The position numbers and the translations under genes are program-made. Positions 52,459-60,813 of a DNA stretch of 64,000 nt are shown one piece after another. A model generated the notes under the pieces. It was not told the origin of the DNA. It made no database searches and worked only from the letters and a program-made list of their open reading frames with translations. The first letter of the stretch is position 1; every line of letters starts with the position of its first letter. This DNA is from Cupriavidus taiwanensis (GTDB taxonomy: Bacteria; Pseudomonadota; Gammaproteobacteria; Burkholderiales; Burkholderiaceae): positions 2,084,927 to 2,148,926 of the forward strand of contig NZ_LT976854.1 of assembly GCF_900249755.1 (NCBI RefSeq), in the 5' to 3' direction.

Positions 52459-52604
52459 TGGAGGCGGACGTGCAACCAAACCCTGTGTCTGCGGCGCCGC
52501 AGGCTTACGCCTGTCCCCTGGTCGTCAGGCAACTGCTGCTCGGTTCGCTGTCGTTCTAGACGAATCGATGCACGACGTGCCGCGCGACGGCCAGCAGGCA
52601 GAAG

Positions 52605-52634
52605 AAAGGGCAGCCTCGGATGAGGCTGCCCTTT
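52605..52634. terminator. bidirectional intrinsic terminator
   Basis: Perfect 13-bp stem AAAGGGCAGCCTC / GAGGCTGCCCTTT with the loop GGAT. A-rich on the left and T-rich on the right, so it can end transcription of both the TauD-like gene and the converging Bug gene (stop at 52654). Confidence 0.9.
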
Positions 52635-52653
52635 TGCGTTGCCGGGAACTGAC

Positions 52654-53628
52654 TCAGGGCTGGATATTGAACGCCTTGACGATGCTGGCATTGCGCTCGA
52701 ACTCCGCGCGCACGGATTCGCCCAGTTGCGGCAGGGGCTGCGCCGGCAGCGGCTCATAGCCGAGCGCCTCCATCCGGTCACGCACCTTGGCGGAAGCCGC
52801 GGCCTTGTAGGCAGCCGCGTGGATCTTCTCGGCCAGTTCGGGCGACAGCTTCGACGACGCAATCACGCCCACCCAGTTGCTGAACTCCATGTCGGGGTAA
52901 CCCATTTCCGCAAAGGTCGGCACCTGCGGCAGCAGCGCCGAGCGGCTCTTCGACGCCACGGCATAGACCTGCACCTTGCCGGCACGGATCATCGGCAGCG
53001 AGGTCACCATGCCGTCGTACATCACCGCGATCTGATTGCCCATCACCTGCGTCAGCGCCGGCGCGGAACCGGCGAAGGGCACGTGCTGCAGGTCCAGCCC
53101 GGCCTTCTGGTTCATGATCATGCCGGCGTAGTGCGAAGCGGTGCCGGCGCTGTACGAGGCAAAGCTGAGCTTGCCCGGATTGGCCCGGGCGTAGCTGACC
53201 AGGCCCTTCAGGTCCCTGGCCGGCAGGCCAGGCGCGCCGATCATCACCATGCGCGAACGCGCCACGGCGGCGACGGGCCTGATGTCTTTGAGCGGGTCGA
53301 ACGGCTGCTTGAGCACATGCGGGATCTCGGTCAGCACATTGCTGGCGGTGACCATGATGGTCTGGCCATCGGCGGGCGCGGCCAGCATGGTGGTGATGGC
53401 GATGCCGCCGCCGGCGCCGGGCTTGTTGTCGACCAACACGGGGTGGCCGAGGTCGGCCGACAACTGGTCCGCCAGCAGCCGGGCGAGTACGTCCATGGTG
53501 CCGCCGGCCGGGGCCGGCACCAGCATCCGGACCGGCTTGCCGGTCCAGGCCAGCGCGGAGGGCACGGCCAGCGCAAGGCTGGCCGCGGCGGCGGCGATGC
53601 GCAGCAGGAAGGCGGGGCGGGTGCTCAT
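52654..53628 (-). CDS. Bug/TctC-family periplasmic binding protein of the BKACE operon
   Basis: 324-aa orphan receptor with a signal peptide (LLRIAAAAASLALAVPSALA). Family motifs are VRMLVPAPAGGTMDVLARLLA, PVLVDNKPGAGGGIA and HVPFAGSAPALTQVMGNQIAV. It is the last gene after DUF1289 and BKACE-family genes on the minus strand, with gaps of 10 and 21 bp, so it belongs to that operon. Its ligand is probably the carboxylate processed by the BKACE enzyme (inferred). Confidence 0.88.
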   Translation of the reverse strand: MSTRPAFLLRIAAAAASLALAVPSALAWTGKPVRMLVPAPAGGTMDVLARLLADQLSADLGHPVLVDNKPGAGGGIAITTMLAAPADGQTIMVTASNVLTEIPHVLKQPFDPLKDIRPVAAVARSRMVMIGAPGLPARDLKGLVSYARANPGKLSFASYSAGTASHYAGMIMNQKAGLDLQHVPFAGSAPALTQVMGNQIAVMYDGMVTSLPMIRAGKVQVYAVASKSRSALLPQVPTFAEMGYPDMEFSNWVGVIASSKLSPELAEKIHAAAYKAAASAKVRDRMEALGYEPLPAQPLPQLGESVRAEFERNASIVKAFNIQP

Positions 53629-53638
53629 GTTGTCTCCG

Positions 53639-53830
53639 TTATCTAGTATGGATGCTGGTTGAGCGGCGTGCCGGCAGCGCGGCCAGCACCAGAGCGCGTT
53701 CGGTTTCGCTCATGCGCAGCCAGCGGCCGATTTCCACCCGGGTCCTGCCGCAACCCTGGCAATAGCGGTTGGCAAGATCCATCCGGCAAATGTTGATGCA
53801 GGGATTGGCGAGGGCTTCGGCGTGATGCAT
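53639..53830 (-). CDS. DUF1289-domain small protein
   Basis: 63-aa cysteine-rich protein. The DUF1289 pattern is complete: NPCINICRMD, then YCQGCGRTRVEIGRWLRMSE, with four Cys that may bind a metal. Members often sit near oxidoreductases or CoA enzymes, but function is unknown. It lies between the BKACE and Bug genes with short gaps, clearly in the same operon. Confidence 0.85.
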   Translation of the reverse strand: MHHAEALANPCINICRMDLANRYCQGCGRTRVEIGRWLRMSETERALVLAALPARRSTSIHTR

Positions 53831-53851
53831 CGCTGGCTCCGGGGATGGCGG

Positions 53852-54910
53852 TCAGGCCGCCGCGCGCTGCGGCAGGTTCTTCTGCCCCGCCTTGCGGTTG
53901 GGCGCCATGCCATTGGCTTCCAGCGTGGCGTCGGCGCTGTCGTACCAGGTGCCGATGCGGTAGATCTCGCGCGCTTCCTGGCCCGATGCGATCTCGCGGC
54001 CCAGTTCCTGCGCCACGCGCACGCACTGCTCGATCTGCTGCACCGAGGTCATGCGGTTGCCGTGCTGGTCGATGATGGTGTCCTCGATGCCGCAGCGCGG
54101 GTGCAGGCCCATCGCCATCGCCATCATGTTGAACGGCAGCACGTTCTTCAGCAGCGATTCGGCGGTCAGCGTGCAGCCGTCCGGCGCGCGATGCACGAAG
54201 TTGAAGAAGTTGAACGGGTTGGGGCCGTCGAAGCCGCCGCCGATGCCGATCCAGGTCAGGTTCAGCGGCCCGGTGTAGACGCCGGCGCGCACCAGCCGCT
54301 CCAGCGTTTCCAGCGCATGGATGCCGGTCAGCTGGAAATGCGGCTGGATGCCCGCGGCCTGCAGCCGGCGCAGGTGCTCTTCCACCCAGCCCGGGCCGGC
54401 CGGCACGGTCATTTCGCGATAGGCGGCCTGGTAGGCCGGGTGTTCCAGCGAGGTGCCCTTCAGGTATTCCGGATAGAGCAGCTCCATGATGTTCATCTGC
54501 GTGGTGTTGATCGCCACGGTCACCTGGTCGGGCTTGGGCTGCAGCTCCGCCAGCATGTGGCGGGTGTCGTCGGACAGCCACTTGGCCGCCTGGCCGTCGT
54601 CTTCCGGCGCAAACGAGATCGAGCCGCCCACCTGGATGATCATGTCCGGCACCGCGGCGCGCACGCCGGCGATCAGCTCGTTGAACTTGGACAGGCGCTT
54701 GGAGCCCTTGCCGTCCAGTTCGCGCACGTGCAGGTGCAGCACCGTGGCGCCGGCGTTGTAGCAGTCCACGGCTTTCTGGACCTGCGCTTCCATGGTGACG
54801 GGGATGTCTTCGGGGAAGTCCTGCGGCATCCATTCCGGGCCATACGGGGCCACGGTGATCACCACCTTGTCCATATTCTCGGGGTGCAGGGAATCGTCGA
54901 GGAATTGCAT
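53852..54910 (-). CDS. BKACE-family (3-keto-5-aminohexanoate cleavage-like) enzyme
   Basis: 352-aa TIM-barrel beta-keto acid cleavage enzyme; relatives condense a beta-keto acid with acetyl-CoA to give acetoacetate and a CoA ester. The zinc-binding His-x-His is in TVLHLHVRELDGKG, and VVITVAPYGPEWMP begins the first strand as in relatives. LTWIGIGGGFDGPNPFNFF and HPRCGIEDTII follow. The ATG ending at 54910 has GGAGCGATC upstream. First gene of the leftward BKACE / DUF1289 / Bug operon; AraC-type direct repeats lie 51 bp upstream. The exact beta-keto acid is unknown. Confidence 0.88.
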   Translation of the reverse strand: MQFLDDSLHPENMDKVVITVAPYGPEWMPQDFPEDIPVTMEAQVQKAVDCYNAGATVLHLHVRELDGKGSKRLSKFNELIAGVRAAVPDMIIQVGGSISFAPEDDGQAAKWLSDDTRHMLAELQPKPDQVTVAINTTQMNIMELLYPEYLKGTSLEHPAYQAAYREMTVPAGPGWVEEHLRRLQAAGIQPHFQLTGIHALETLERLVRAGVYTGPLNLTWIGIGGGFDGPNPFNFFNFVHRAPDGCTLTAESLLKNVLPFNMMAMAMGLHPRCGIEDTIIDQHGNRMTSVQQIEQCVRVAQELGREIASGQEAREIYRIGTWYDSADATLEANGMAPNRKAGQKNLPQRAAA

Positions 54911-54960
54911 TGATCGCTCCGGTTGGTTGGTCACTGGAGTATCGATCAACGGACCGCGGC

Positions 54961-55000
54961 GATTTGACGATCCGGGACATCCGATTTACATTTCGGGACA
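54961..55000. promoter_or_regulatory. AraC-type direct-repeat operator, BKACE/araC spacer
   Basis: Two imperfect repeats with the cores GATTTGAC..CCGGGACA (54961-54979) and GATTTACA..TCGGGACA (54983-55000), their GGGACA ends 21 bp apart. The same motif pair recurs at 59030-59067 upstream of the MFS gene, in the same orientation to the leftward genes. Probable binding site of the AraC protein encoded from 55027. Confidence 0.65.
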
Positions 55001-55026
55001 CTCAGGGAAAGCACGGAATCCGCCCC

Positions 55027-56031
55027 ATGTCCTACTATCTGCGCAGCGCCAGCCTGACCAATTACGTGGAAGTCGCGCGTTCGCTGGGGCTGGATCCGTA
55101 CCAGCAACTGAGGTCGGCAAGGATCAACCGCTCGGTGCTGCTCGATCCCGATATCCGCATCCCCGCGGCCTCGGTCGGCCGCTTGCTGGATGCGTCGGCA
55201 CACGCCGCCGGAGCCGACGATTTCGGCCTGCGCATGGCCGAGCTGCGCGAGTTCTCCAACCTCGGCCCGCTCGCCTTCGTGGTGCGTGAAGCGCCCACGC
55301 TGCGCCGCGCGCTGGAGTCGATGGTGCGCTATATGGGCCTGCAGAATGAGTCCCTGTCGATGCGTATCGAAGACAGCGATGAACTGGTGATGATCCGGCT
55401 GCAGGTGCTCACCGAAGCGCCGGGCACCTTGCGGCAGGCCGCCGATCTCGCGGTCGGCGTGGTGTTCCGGATGCTGAGGCTGTTCCTGGGGCAGTCCTGG
55501 CGGCCGCGCAGCATCTGCTTCACCCACCCCGCGCCGGCCAGCGCGGCCACGTTTTCACGCGTGTTCGGCATGCCCTGCGGCTTCAACCAGGATTTCGACG
55601 GCATCGTCTGCCTGGCCTCGGACCTGGAAGCGCCGTTGCCGTCGTATGACCCGGTGATGGCGCAGCAGGTGAAGCACTATCTCGGCACGCTTCTGGCGCA
55701 GTCGACCGCGGCGACCATGTCGGACATGGTGCGCAAGCTGGTCTATGCATTGCTGCCCACCGGACTGTGCTCGGTCGAACGCGTGGCCCAGCACCTAAGC
55801 ATCGACCGGCGCACCGTGCACCGCCGGCTCGGGCAGGAACATACGACCTACTCCGAGATCCTTGCCGAGGCCCGTGCCGACCTGGTGATCCGCTACCTGG
55901 AGAACCGCGAGCGTCCGCTGTCGGAAGTGGCCGCATTGCTGGGGTTCTCGTCGCTGAGCGCGTTCTCGCGCTGGTTCAGCGGGCGTTTCGGGTGCAGCGT
56001 GTCGGCATGGCGGGCGCAGGCGCACCAATAA
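55027..56031 (+). CDS. AraC-family regulator of the BKACE region
   Basis: 334-aa regulator. N-terminal effector domain (LTNYVEVARSLGLDPYQQLRSARI, FGLRMAELREFSNLG) and C-terminal helix-turn-helix pair (VERVAQHLSIDRRTVHRRLG; SEVAALLGFSSLSAFSRWFSGRFG). ATG 55027 lies just after the operator repeats; an upstream in-frame ATG at 54910 would read through the operator and is unlikely. Divergent from the BKACE operon. It resembles the AraC protein at 49414-50478, suggesting paralogous regulators of two nearby catabolic modules. Confidence 0.88.
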   Translation: MSYYLRSASLTNYVEVARSLGLDPYQQLRSARINRSVLLDPDIRIPAASVGRLLDASAHAAGADDFGLRMAELREFSNLGPLAFVVREAPTLRRALESMVRYMGLQNESLSMRIEDSDELVMIRLQVLTEAPGTLRQAADLAVGVVFRMLRLFLGQSWRPRSICFTHPAPASAATFSRVFGMPCGFNQDFDGIVCLASDLEAPLPSYDPVMAQQVKHYLGTLLAQSTAATMSDMVRKLVYALLPTGLCSVERVAQHLSIDRRTVHRRLGQEHTTYSEILAEARADLVIRYLENRERPLSEVAALLGFSSLSAFSRWFSGRFGCSVSAWRAQAHQ

Positions 56032-56097
56032 AAACGCCGCCGGCGCACAAGCGGCGCGGCGGCGAAGACGAGCATCGGGCGGGTCGCTACGACCGGA

Positions 56098-57262
56098 TCA
56101 GAACTTGTGCCGCATCCCCAAAGCCACGCCAACCATGCTGCGCTGCCCGTTGGCCGCGGCATAGCTGTTGCCCAGCGACAGGCTGTTGGCATAGATCGTC
56201 GCCAGCGACTCCAGCATCAGCCCGGCATTGCGGGCATAGGCCGTCGACAGGTACACATCCGTGCGCCGCGAAAACGCATAGTTGGCAACAAAGGCAACCT
56301 GCCACGGGTTGGCCACCTGCGTATTGCCGAACAGGCTCCTGACGTTGTCGTAGTTGTACTCCAGCGTCAGCCCCAAGGGCGGGGGTGACCTGGTAGTTGG
56401 CGCCGATCCAGTAATAGTCGTCGCGCTGGATCACCACGTCGGCGGCATTCTTGTTCTGGCCCCAGCGATAGCCGCCCATGATCTTGGCCGGACCAAAGGT
56501 GTAGCTCGCCGCCACCACGGCCTTGCGCACGGTGCCATTGCTGGTGCCGATGGTGGGGTTCCACTGGTCATAGCCGAGGGTGGCGCCGAACGGTCCGGTT
56601 GAGTACGCCAGCGAGGCCCCGTAGGCGGTGTCGCGCCGGAACTGTCCGGGCACTTCGCCATTGCCGCCGATAGGCGTGGCAATGCCGACCGTTTGCGGCA
56701 GCGCCAGCCCGGCGCCGAACGACCAGTGCGCGCGCGCCGTCAGCGGGCCGAACTGGCCGGTGTACTTGACCGTGTTGTCCTCGCGGAAATTGGCGCCCGC
56801 CTGCAGCACCACCGGTTCATATTGCGTGGCGTAGGCGGTAGGCGAGAAGTTCGCCAGCGCTTCGAAGATCGACGTGTACTGGCGGCCCAGGCTGAGCTGG
56901 CCGATGCCGGCGCGCTGCAGCGCGACATAGGCCTGGCGGCCGAACAGGCGGCCGCCCTGCTGCAGGGTGCCGTTGTCCAGGCTGAAACCGCTTTCCAGCA
57001 CGAACGACGCCTGCCATCCCGCACCAAGATCTTCCGCGCCGCGCAGGCCCCAGCGCGACCCGGACAGCCCGCCCGAGGCCATGCGCAACACCTTGTCGCC
57101 CGGCCCCGGGTTGAACCCATTCGCGGCAACGGGCACGGCGCCGACGCGGTTCACGTATTCGACATTGACGTCCGCCACGCCATACAGCGTGACCGACGAT
57201 TGCGCGGCGGCCGCCAGCGGGCAGCCCAGCATCAGGGCCATCACGGTGCTTCTGGTTTTCAT
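56098..57262 (-). pseudogene. porin (OmpC/Gram-negative porin family), frameshifted near the C-terminus
   Basis: Outer-membrane general porin of the betaproteobacterial type: signal peptide (MALMLGCPLAAAAQ), SSVTLYGVADVNVEYVNRVG, SRWGLRGAEDLGAGWQASFVLESGF, and the C-terminal GMRHKF ending in Phe. The frame breaks at about 56371-56385. The N-terminal frame reads to GANYQVTPALG and then nonsense; the C-terminal part (GLTLEYNYDNVRSLFG to GMRHKF) continues in another frame down to 56098. One extra base in the C5 run (G5 on the plus strand, 56381-56385) or in the G4 run (C4, 56371-56374) explains it. A sequencing error is possible. Start ATG has AGGAGG. Confidence 0.75.
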
Positions 57263-57329
57263 TGATCTCCTCCTTGATTGCCCGGCCTTTGCGGCCGGAT
57301 TCTTTTGTGATGCCGCGGATGCGGCGAGG

Positions 57330-57548
57330 TCACGAATCGCGCGTGACCAGGGTGCCCAGTTCTGCCAGCAGGTCATGGGCACGCGGCCACGCGCCATAGC
57401 CCGCGGCAGGGTTGAGGTGGCCGACGTTGCCCAGGTCCGCCAGCCGGCTGCCCCATGCCGCAGCCATCTCCGTGACGCGCGCATGGCTGGCCAGTGGGCC
57501 CCCGGCGGCATGGTCGCGCAGGATGGTGGATGAAGGGGTAGCAGTCAT
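57330..57548 (-). pseudogene. C-terminal remnant of an RBBP9/YdeN-type serine hydrolase
   Basis: About 72 codons whose last two thirds (MAAAWGSRLADLGNVGHLNPAAGYGAWPRAHDLL in parts: AAAWGSRL, GHLNPAAGYGAWP) match the C-terminus of RBBP9/YdeN alpha/beta-hydrolases, including the catalytic His (GHLN). The first 110 or so residues, with nucleophile Ser and catalytic Asp, are missing; the sequence upstream is the end of the MFS gene. It is therefore a truncated, probably inactive copy, perhaps a deletion scar between the MFS and porin genes. Confidence 0.65.
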
Positions 57549-57564
57549 GGTGGGCACGGAAGGG

Positions 57565-58923
57565 TCAGGCAGGAACGGCGTGCGGCACGGGCTGACCATG
57601 CAGGCGCCGCAGGTCCGCGGCATAGTGACGGCGGCCAATAACGAACAGCAGCGTGGCGGCGGCGCCGGCCAGCGGAATCCACTGCAGCGCGCCGGTCAGG
57701 CCGATGCGGTCGGCCAGCACGCCGGTGAGGAACGGCCCCGGTGCCAGCCCCAGCAGGTTGTTGATCAGCGTCAGCGTGGCAAATGCGGTGGCGTGGATAT
57801 CCGGCCGCGTCAGGTTGGCCACCATTGCGCTGGCGGGGCCGGCGCAGCCGCCCACCAGCAGCATGCCGGCGCCGATCAATGCCAGCTGGAAGGTGCCGGC
57901 AGGCAGCCGGAACGCCGTCATCAGCAAGACGCAGCACGCTGCGCTATAGGCGACGGCCATCGGCCATTTGCGGCCGGGCGCGTGTCGCGCCACGCGGTCG
58001 GTCAATGCGCCGCAGGCGACCATGCCGGCACCGGATGCCAGCACCAGCAACGCCGCAGTCACGCCGGCACGGTCGCCAGCCATGCCGTAGTCGCGCGCCA
58101 GGAAGCTTGGCAGCCACGCCAGCAACGCGGCCATCACCAGCAATTGCAAGGCGCTGCCGGCGCAGGCGCACAGCATGGAGGGCACGGCCAGCAGTTCGCG
58201 CGCGAGGCGGCGCGGCGCCAGCCGGTGCGCCCAGGCCGCGTCGTTGTCGCCGTCCCCGTGCATGGCGCCAACGCGCTGCTGCAGCCGGCGCAGCCGCTGC
58301 TCGCTGATCGTCAGCGCGTAGCACGCCACCATCGCCAGCCCGAACGCTGCCATCCCGGCAAAGGCCATGCGCCAGCCAAAATGCGCGGACAGGATGCCAC
58401 CCAGGCCCATGCCCAGCACCGAGCCGAACGCGCCGCCGGCGATGAATGCCGCGCTCAGGCTGGCGCGCAGATGGCGCGGGAATACCGACACGACCACCGC
58501 GATCCCCACGCTGCCATAGGCGGCCTCGCCGATGCCGACGCAAAGCCGCGCCAGGAACATCTGGCCGAAGCTGTCCGCCAGCGCGCAGCCCAGCGTGGCC
58601 AGGCTCCACAGCGCCGCCATCAGCACCAGGCTGCGCACCCGTCCCCAGCGGTCGGCCAGCAGCGACAGCGGAATCGCGAGCACGCCCACCATCAGCGCCA
58701 CCACGCCGCCGAGCGCGCCCAGCTCCGTGTCACCGAGCTGCCATTCGGCCTTCAGCAGCGGAAACACCGCGTTGAGCACCTGGCGCGACATATAGTCCGA
58801 CAGCAGCAGCGCGAACGTCAGCGCAAAGACGAGCCACGCATAGCGCGGTCCGGCGGCAGCGGACAGGGCCGGCGTCGCCGGCGTCGCCGGCTCTGCGGCA
58901 AGGCCAAGGCGGGGTCTGGACAT
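57565..58923 (-). CDS. MFS transporter of the BKACE/AraC region
   Basis: 452-aa inner-membrane transporter with 12 helices. Signatures: SDYMSRQVLNAVFPLLKAEW in TM1, LADRWGRVRSLVL between TM2 and TM3, VGIGEAAYGSV, and GALTDRVARHAPGRK in the second half; it resembles carboxylate/aromatic-acid importers. CGGAGACGCCC precedes the ATG. A pair of direct repeats nearly identical to those before the BKACE gene lies 107 bp upstream, so it is probably controlled by the same AraC protein. The hydrolase remnant and the porin follow on the same strand. Confidence 0.87.
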   Translation of the reverse strand: MSRPRLGLAAEPATPATPALSAAAGPRYAWLVFALTFALLLSDYMSRQVLNAVFPLLKAEWQLGDTELGALGGVVALMVGVLAIPLSLLADRWGRVRSLVLMAALWSLATLGCALADSFGQMFLARLCVGIGEAAYGSVGIAVVVSVFPRHLRASLSAAFIAGGAFGSVLGMGLGGILSAHFGWRMAFAGMAAFGLAMVACYALTISEQRLRRLQQRVGAMHGDGDNDAAWAHRLAPRRLARELLAVPSMLCACAGSALQLLVMAALLAWLPSFLARDYGMAGDRAGVTAALLVLASGAGMVACGALTDRVARHAPGRKWPMAVAYSAACCVLLMTAFRLPAGTFQLALIGAGMLLVGGCAGPASAMVANLTRPDIHATAFATLTLINNLLGLAPGPFLTGVLADRIGLTGALQWIPLAGAAATLLFVIGRRHYAADLRRLHGQPVPHAVPA

Positions 58924-59029
58924 GGGCGTCTCCGGAAGCAGACCGGCGGTCTTCGCGCCGCCGTGCGTTCACAGCCCGCCGCCGAAGGGCGACGAGCGCA
59001 TGCAGTATCTGGCGACCGGGACTGCGCGG

Positions 59030-59067
59030 TTTGATATTCCGGGACGTACGTTTGACATTCCGGGACA
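59030..59067. promoter_or_regulatory. AraC-type direct-repeat operator upstream of the MFS gene
   Basis: TTTGATATTCCGGGAC (59030-59045) and TTTGACATTCCGGGACA (59051-59067), exactly 21 bp apart. They share the TTTGAC/ATT..CGGGACA core with the pair at 54961-55000 and are cleaner copies. Two such pairs 4 kb apart, each upstream of a leftward gene, strongly suggest one regulator. Confidence 0.65.
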
Positions 59068-59088
59068 GCTGGGGAAAACGCCGAGACG

Positions 59089-59117
59089 AAAAAAAACCGG
59101 CACCCGAAGGTGCCGGT
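59089..59117 (-). terminator. intrinsic terminator of argG
   Basis: Read on the minus strand: stem ACCGGCACC / GGTGCCGGT with the loop TTCG, then eight T residues. It begins 48 bp after the argG stop codon. Confidence 0.9.
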
Positions 59118-59164
59118 AGGTGCCGGTTCTGGCTGGCCCGCCGTCAGGCGAGGCGCGGCGAAGC

Positions 59165-60490
59165 TCAGTCTTCCAGCTTCGGCAGCGAGGCGCTGACCTT
59201 GGTCGACAGCAGGCCGCTCTTGGCATACGTCTGCAGCTTCTCGCGCGTGTCGACGATATCCAATGTGCGCATGGTCAGCTGGCCGATACGGTCCAGCGGC
59301 GTGAACATCGACTCGCCCTTTTCCATGGTCAGCCGTTCCGGCTTGTAGGTCAGGTTGGGCGAGGTGGTGTTCAGGATCGAGTAGTCGTTGCCGCGGCGCA
59401 GTTCGATGGTGACTTCGCCGGTGATGGCGCCCGCCACCCAGCGCTGGGCGGTTTCGCGCAGCATGATGGCTTGCGGGTCGAACCAGCGGCCTTGGTACAG
59501 CAGGCGGCCCAGGCGGCGGCCGTTGTCGCGGTACTGCTCGATGGTGTCTTCGTTGTGGATGCCGGTGATCAGGCGCTCGTAGGCGATGAACAGCAGCGCC
59601 AGGCCCGGGGCTTCGTAGATGCCGCGGCTCTTGGCTTCGATGATGCGGTTCTCGATCTGGTCGCTCATGCCCAGGCCATGGCGGCCGCCGATGGCGTTGG
59701 CTTCGGCGAACAGTTCGACGCTGTTGGCGAAAGTCTTGCCGTTCAGCGCGACCGGCTGGCCTTCTTCGAAGCGCACGGTGACTTCCTCGCGCTTGACCTC
59801 GACCTCATCGCGCCAGAACTGCACGCCCATGATCGGCTGCACGATGCGGATGCCCGAATCCAGGTGCTCCAGGTCCTTGGCCTCGTGGGTGGCGCCCAGC
59901 ATGTTGGAATCGGTCGAGTACGCCTTTTCGGCCGACATCTTGTAGTCGAAGCCGTTCTGGCGCATGAACTCGGACATCTCGGCGCGGCCGCCCAGTTCAT
60001 CGATGAACTGCTGGTCCAGCCAGGGCTTGTAGATCTGCAGGCCGGGGTTGGTCAGCAGGCCGTAGCGGTAGAAGCGCTCGATGTCGTTGCCCTTGAAGGT
60101 GCTGCCGTCGCCCCAGATGTTGACGCCGTCTTCCTTCATCGCGGCGACCAGCATGGTGCCGGTGACGGCGCGGCCGATCGGGGTGGTGTTGAAGTAGGTG
60201 ATGCCGGCGGTCGAGATATGGAAGGCACCGCACTGCAGCGCGGCGATGCCTTCGGCCACCAGTTGCGCGCGGCAGTCGACCAGGCGGGCTTCCTCGGCGC
60301 CGTAGGCCTTGGCGCGGCGCGGGATGTCGTCGTAGTCGGGCTCGTCGGGCTGGCCCAGGTTGGCGGTGTAGGCGTAGGGGATGGCGCCCTTCTGGCGCAT
60401 CCAGAGGAGTGCCGCGCTGGTATCAAGGCCGCCGGAGAAGGCGATACCGACGCGCTGGCCGGTAGGAATGTGCTGCAAGATGGTAGTCAT
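59165..60490 (-). CDS. argG: argininosuccinate synthase
   Basis: Condenses citrulline and aspartate with ATP in arginine biosynthesis. The 441-aa product is of the longer E. coli-like ArgG type (about 447). The ATP-binding PP-loop is AFSGGLDTS (residues 17-25). GAFHISTAGITYFNTTPIGRAVTG (in parts), WGDGSTFKGNDIERFYRYG and YKPWLDQQFIDELGGRAEM are characteristic. It has its own terminator and no other arg genes nearby. A housekeeping gene between accessory modules. Confidence 0.96.
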   Translation of the reverse strand: MTTILQHIPTGQRVGIAFSGGLDTSAALLWMRQKGAIPYAYTANLGQPDEPDYDDIPRRAKAYGAEEARLVDCRAQLVAEGIAALQCGAFHISTAGITYFNTTPIGRAVTGTMLVAAMKEDGVNIWGDGSTFKGNDIERFYRYGLLTNPGLQIYKPWLDQQFIDELGGRAEMSEFMRQNGFDYKMSAEKAYSTDSNMLGATHEAKDLEHLDSGIRIVQPIMGVQFWRDEVEVKREEVTVRFEEGQPVALNGKTFANSVELFAEANAIGGRHGLGMSDQIENRIIEAKSRGIYEAPGLALLFIAYERLITGIHNEDTIEQYRDNGRRLGRLLYQGRWFDPQAIMLRETAQRWVAGAITGEVTIELRRGNDYSILNTTSPNLTYKPERLTMEKGESMFTPLDRIGQLTMRTLDIVDTREKLQTYAKSGLLSTKVSASLPKLED

Positions 60491-60813
60491 CGCCAGAAAT
60501 CAATGTGAATTTGTCGGCTCTTGGACGGGCTTCCACTGCGTCGGCCGCAAGCGGCCGGGGGCGGCGGGAAGCACGGCGACGCGGCCGGCCGAGTCACGTG
60601 CCGAGTCAGTGCCAAACGCGAATTGTGACACGGCAGCGCCCACGCGCCAAACGCGGGGGCTGTCGGGGGCGCCGGCGCCACCCGCGCGCGCGCCGGCCGC
60701 ACGCCATCCGGGCGTTCAAATCCGGCGAACGCGCCTTTCAAAACTCTCGACTGGATTCGCGCCGATACCCCTCCCTATACTGCGCCGCACTGTTGTCGGA
60801 AAGCGGAGTCGTC
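60491..60813. other. intergenic region between argG and the CoA-transferase gene
   Basis: About 320 bp of GC-rich divergent spacer. No protein, RNA or repeat was recognised. A -10-like TATACT at 60776-60781, with a weak -35 (TGGATT, 60752-60757), could drive the rightward CoA-transferase operon. No argR-type box was seen. Confidence 0.35.
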
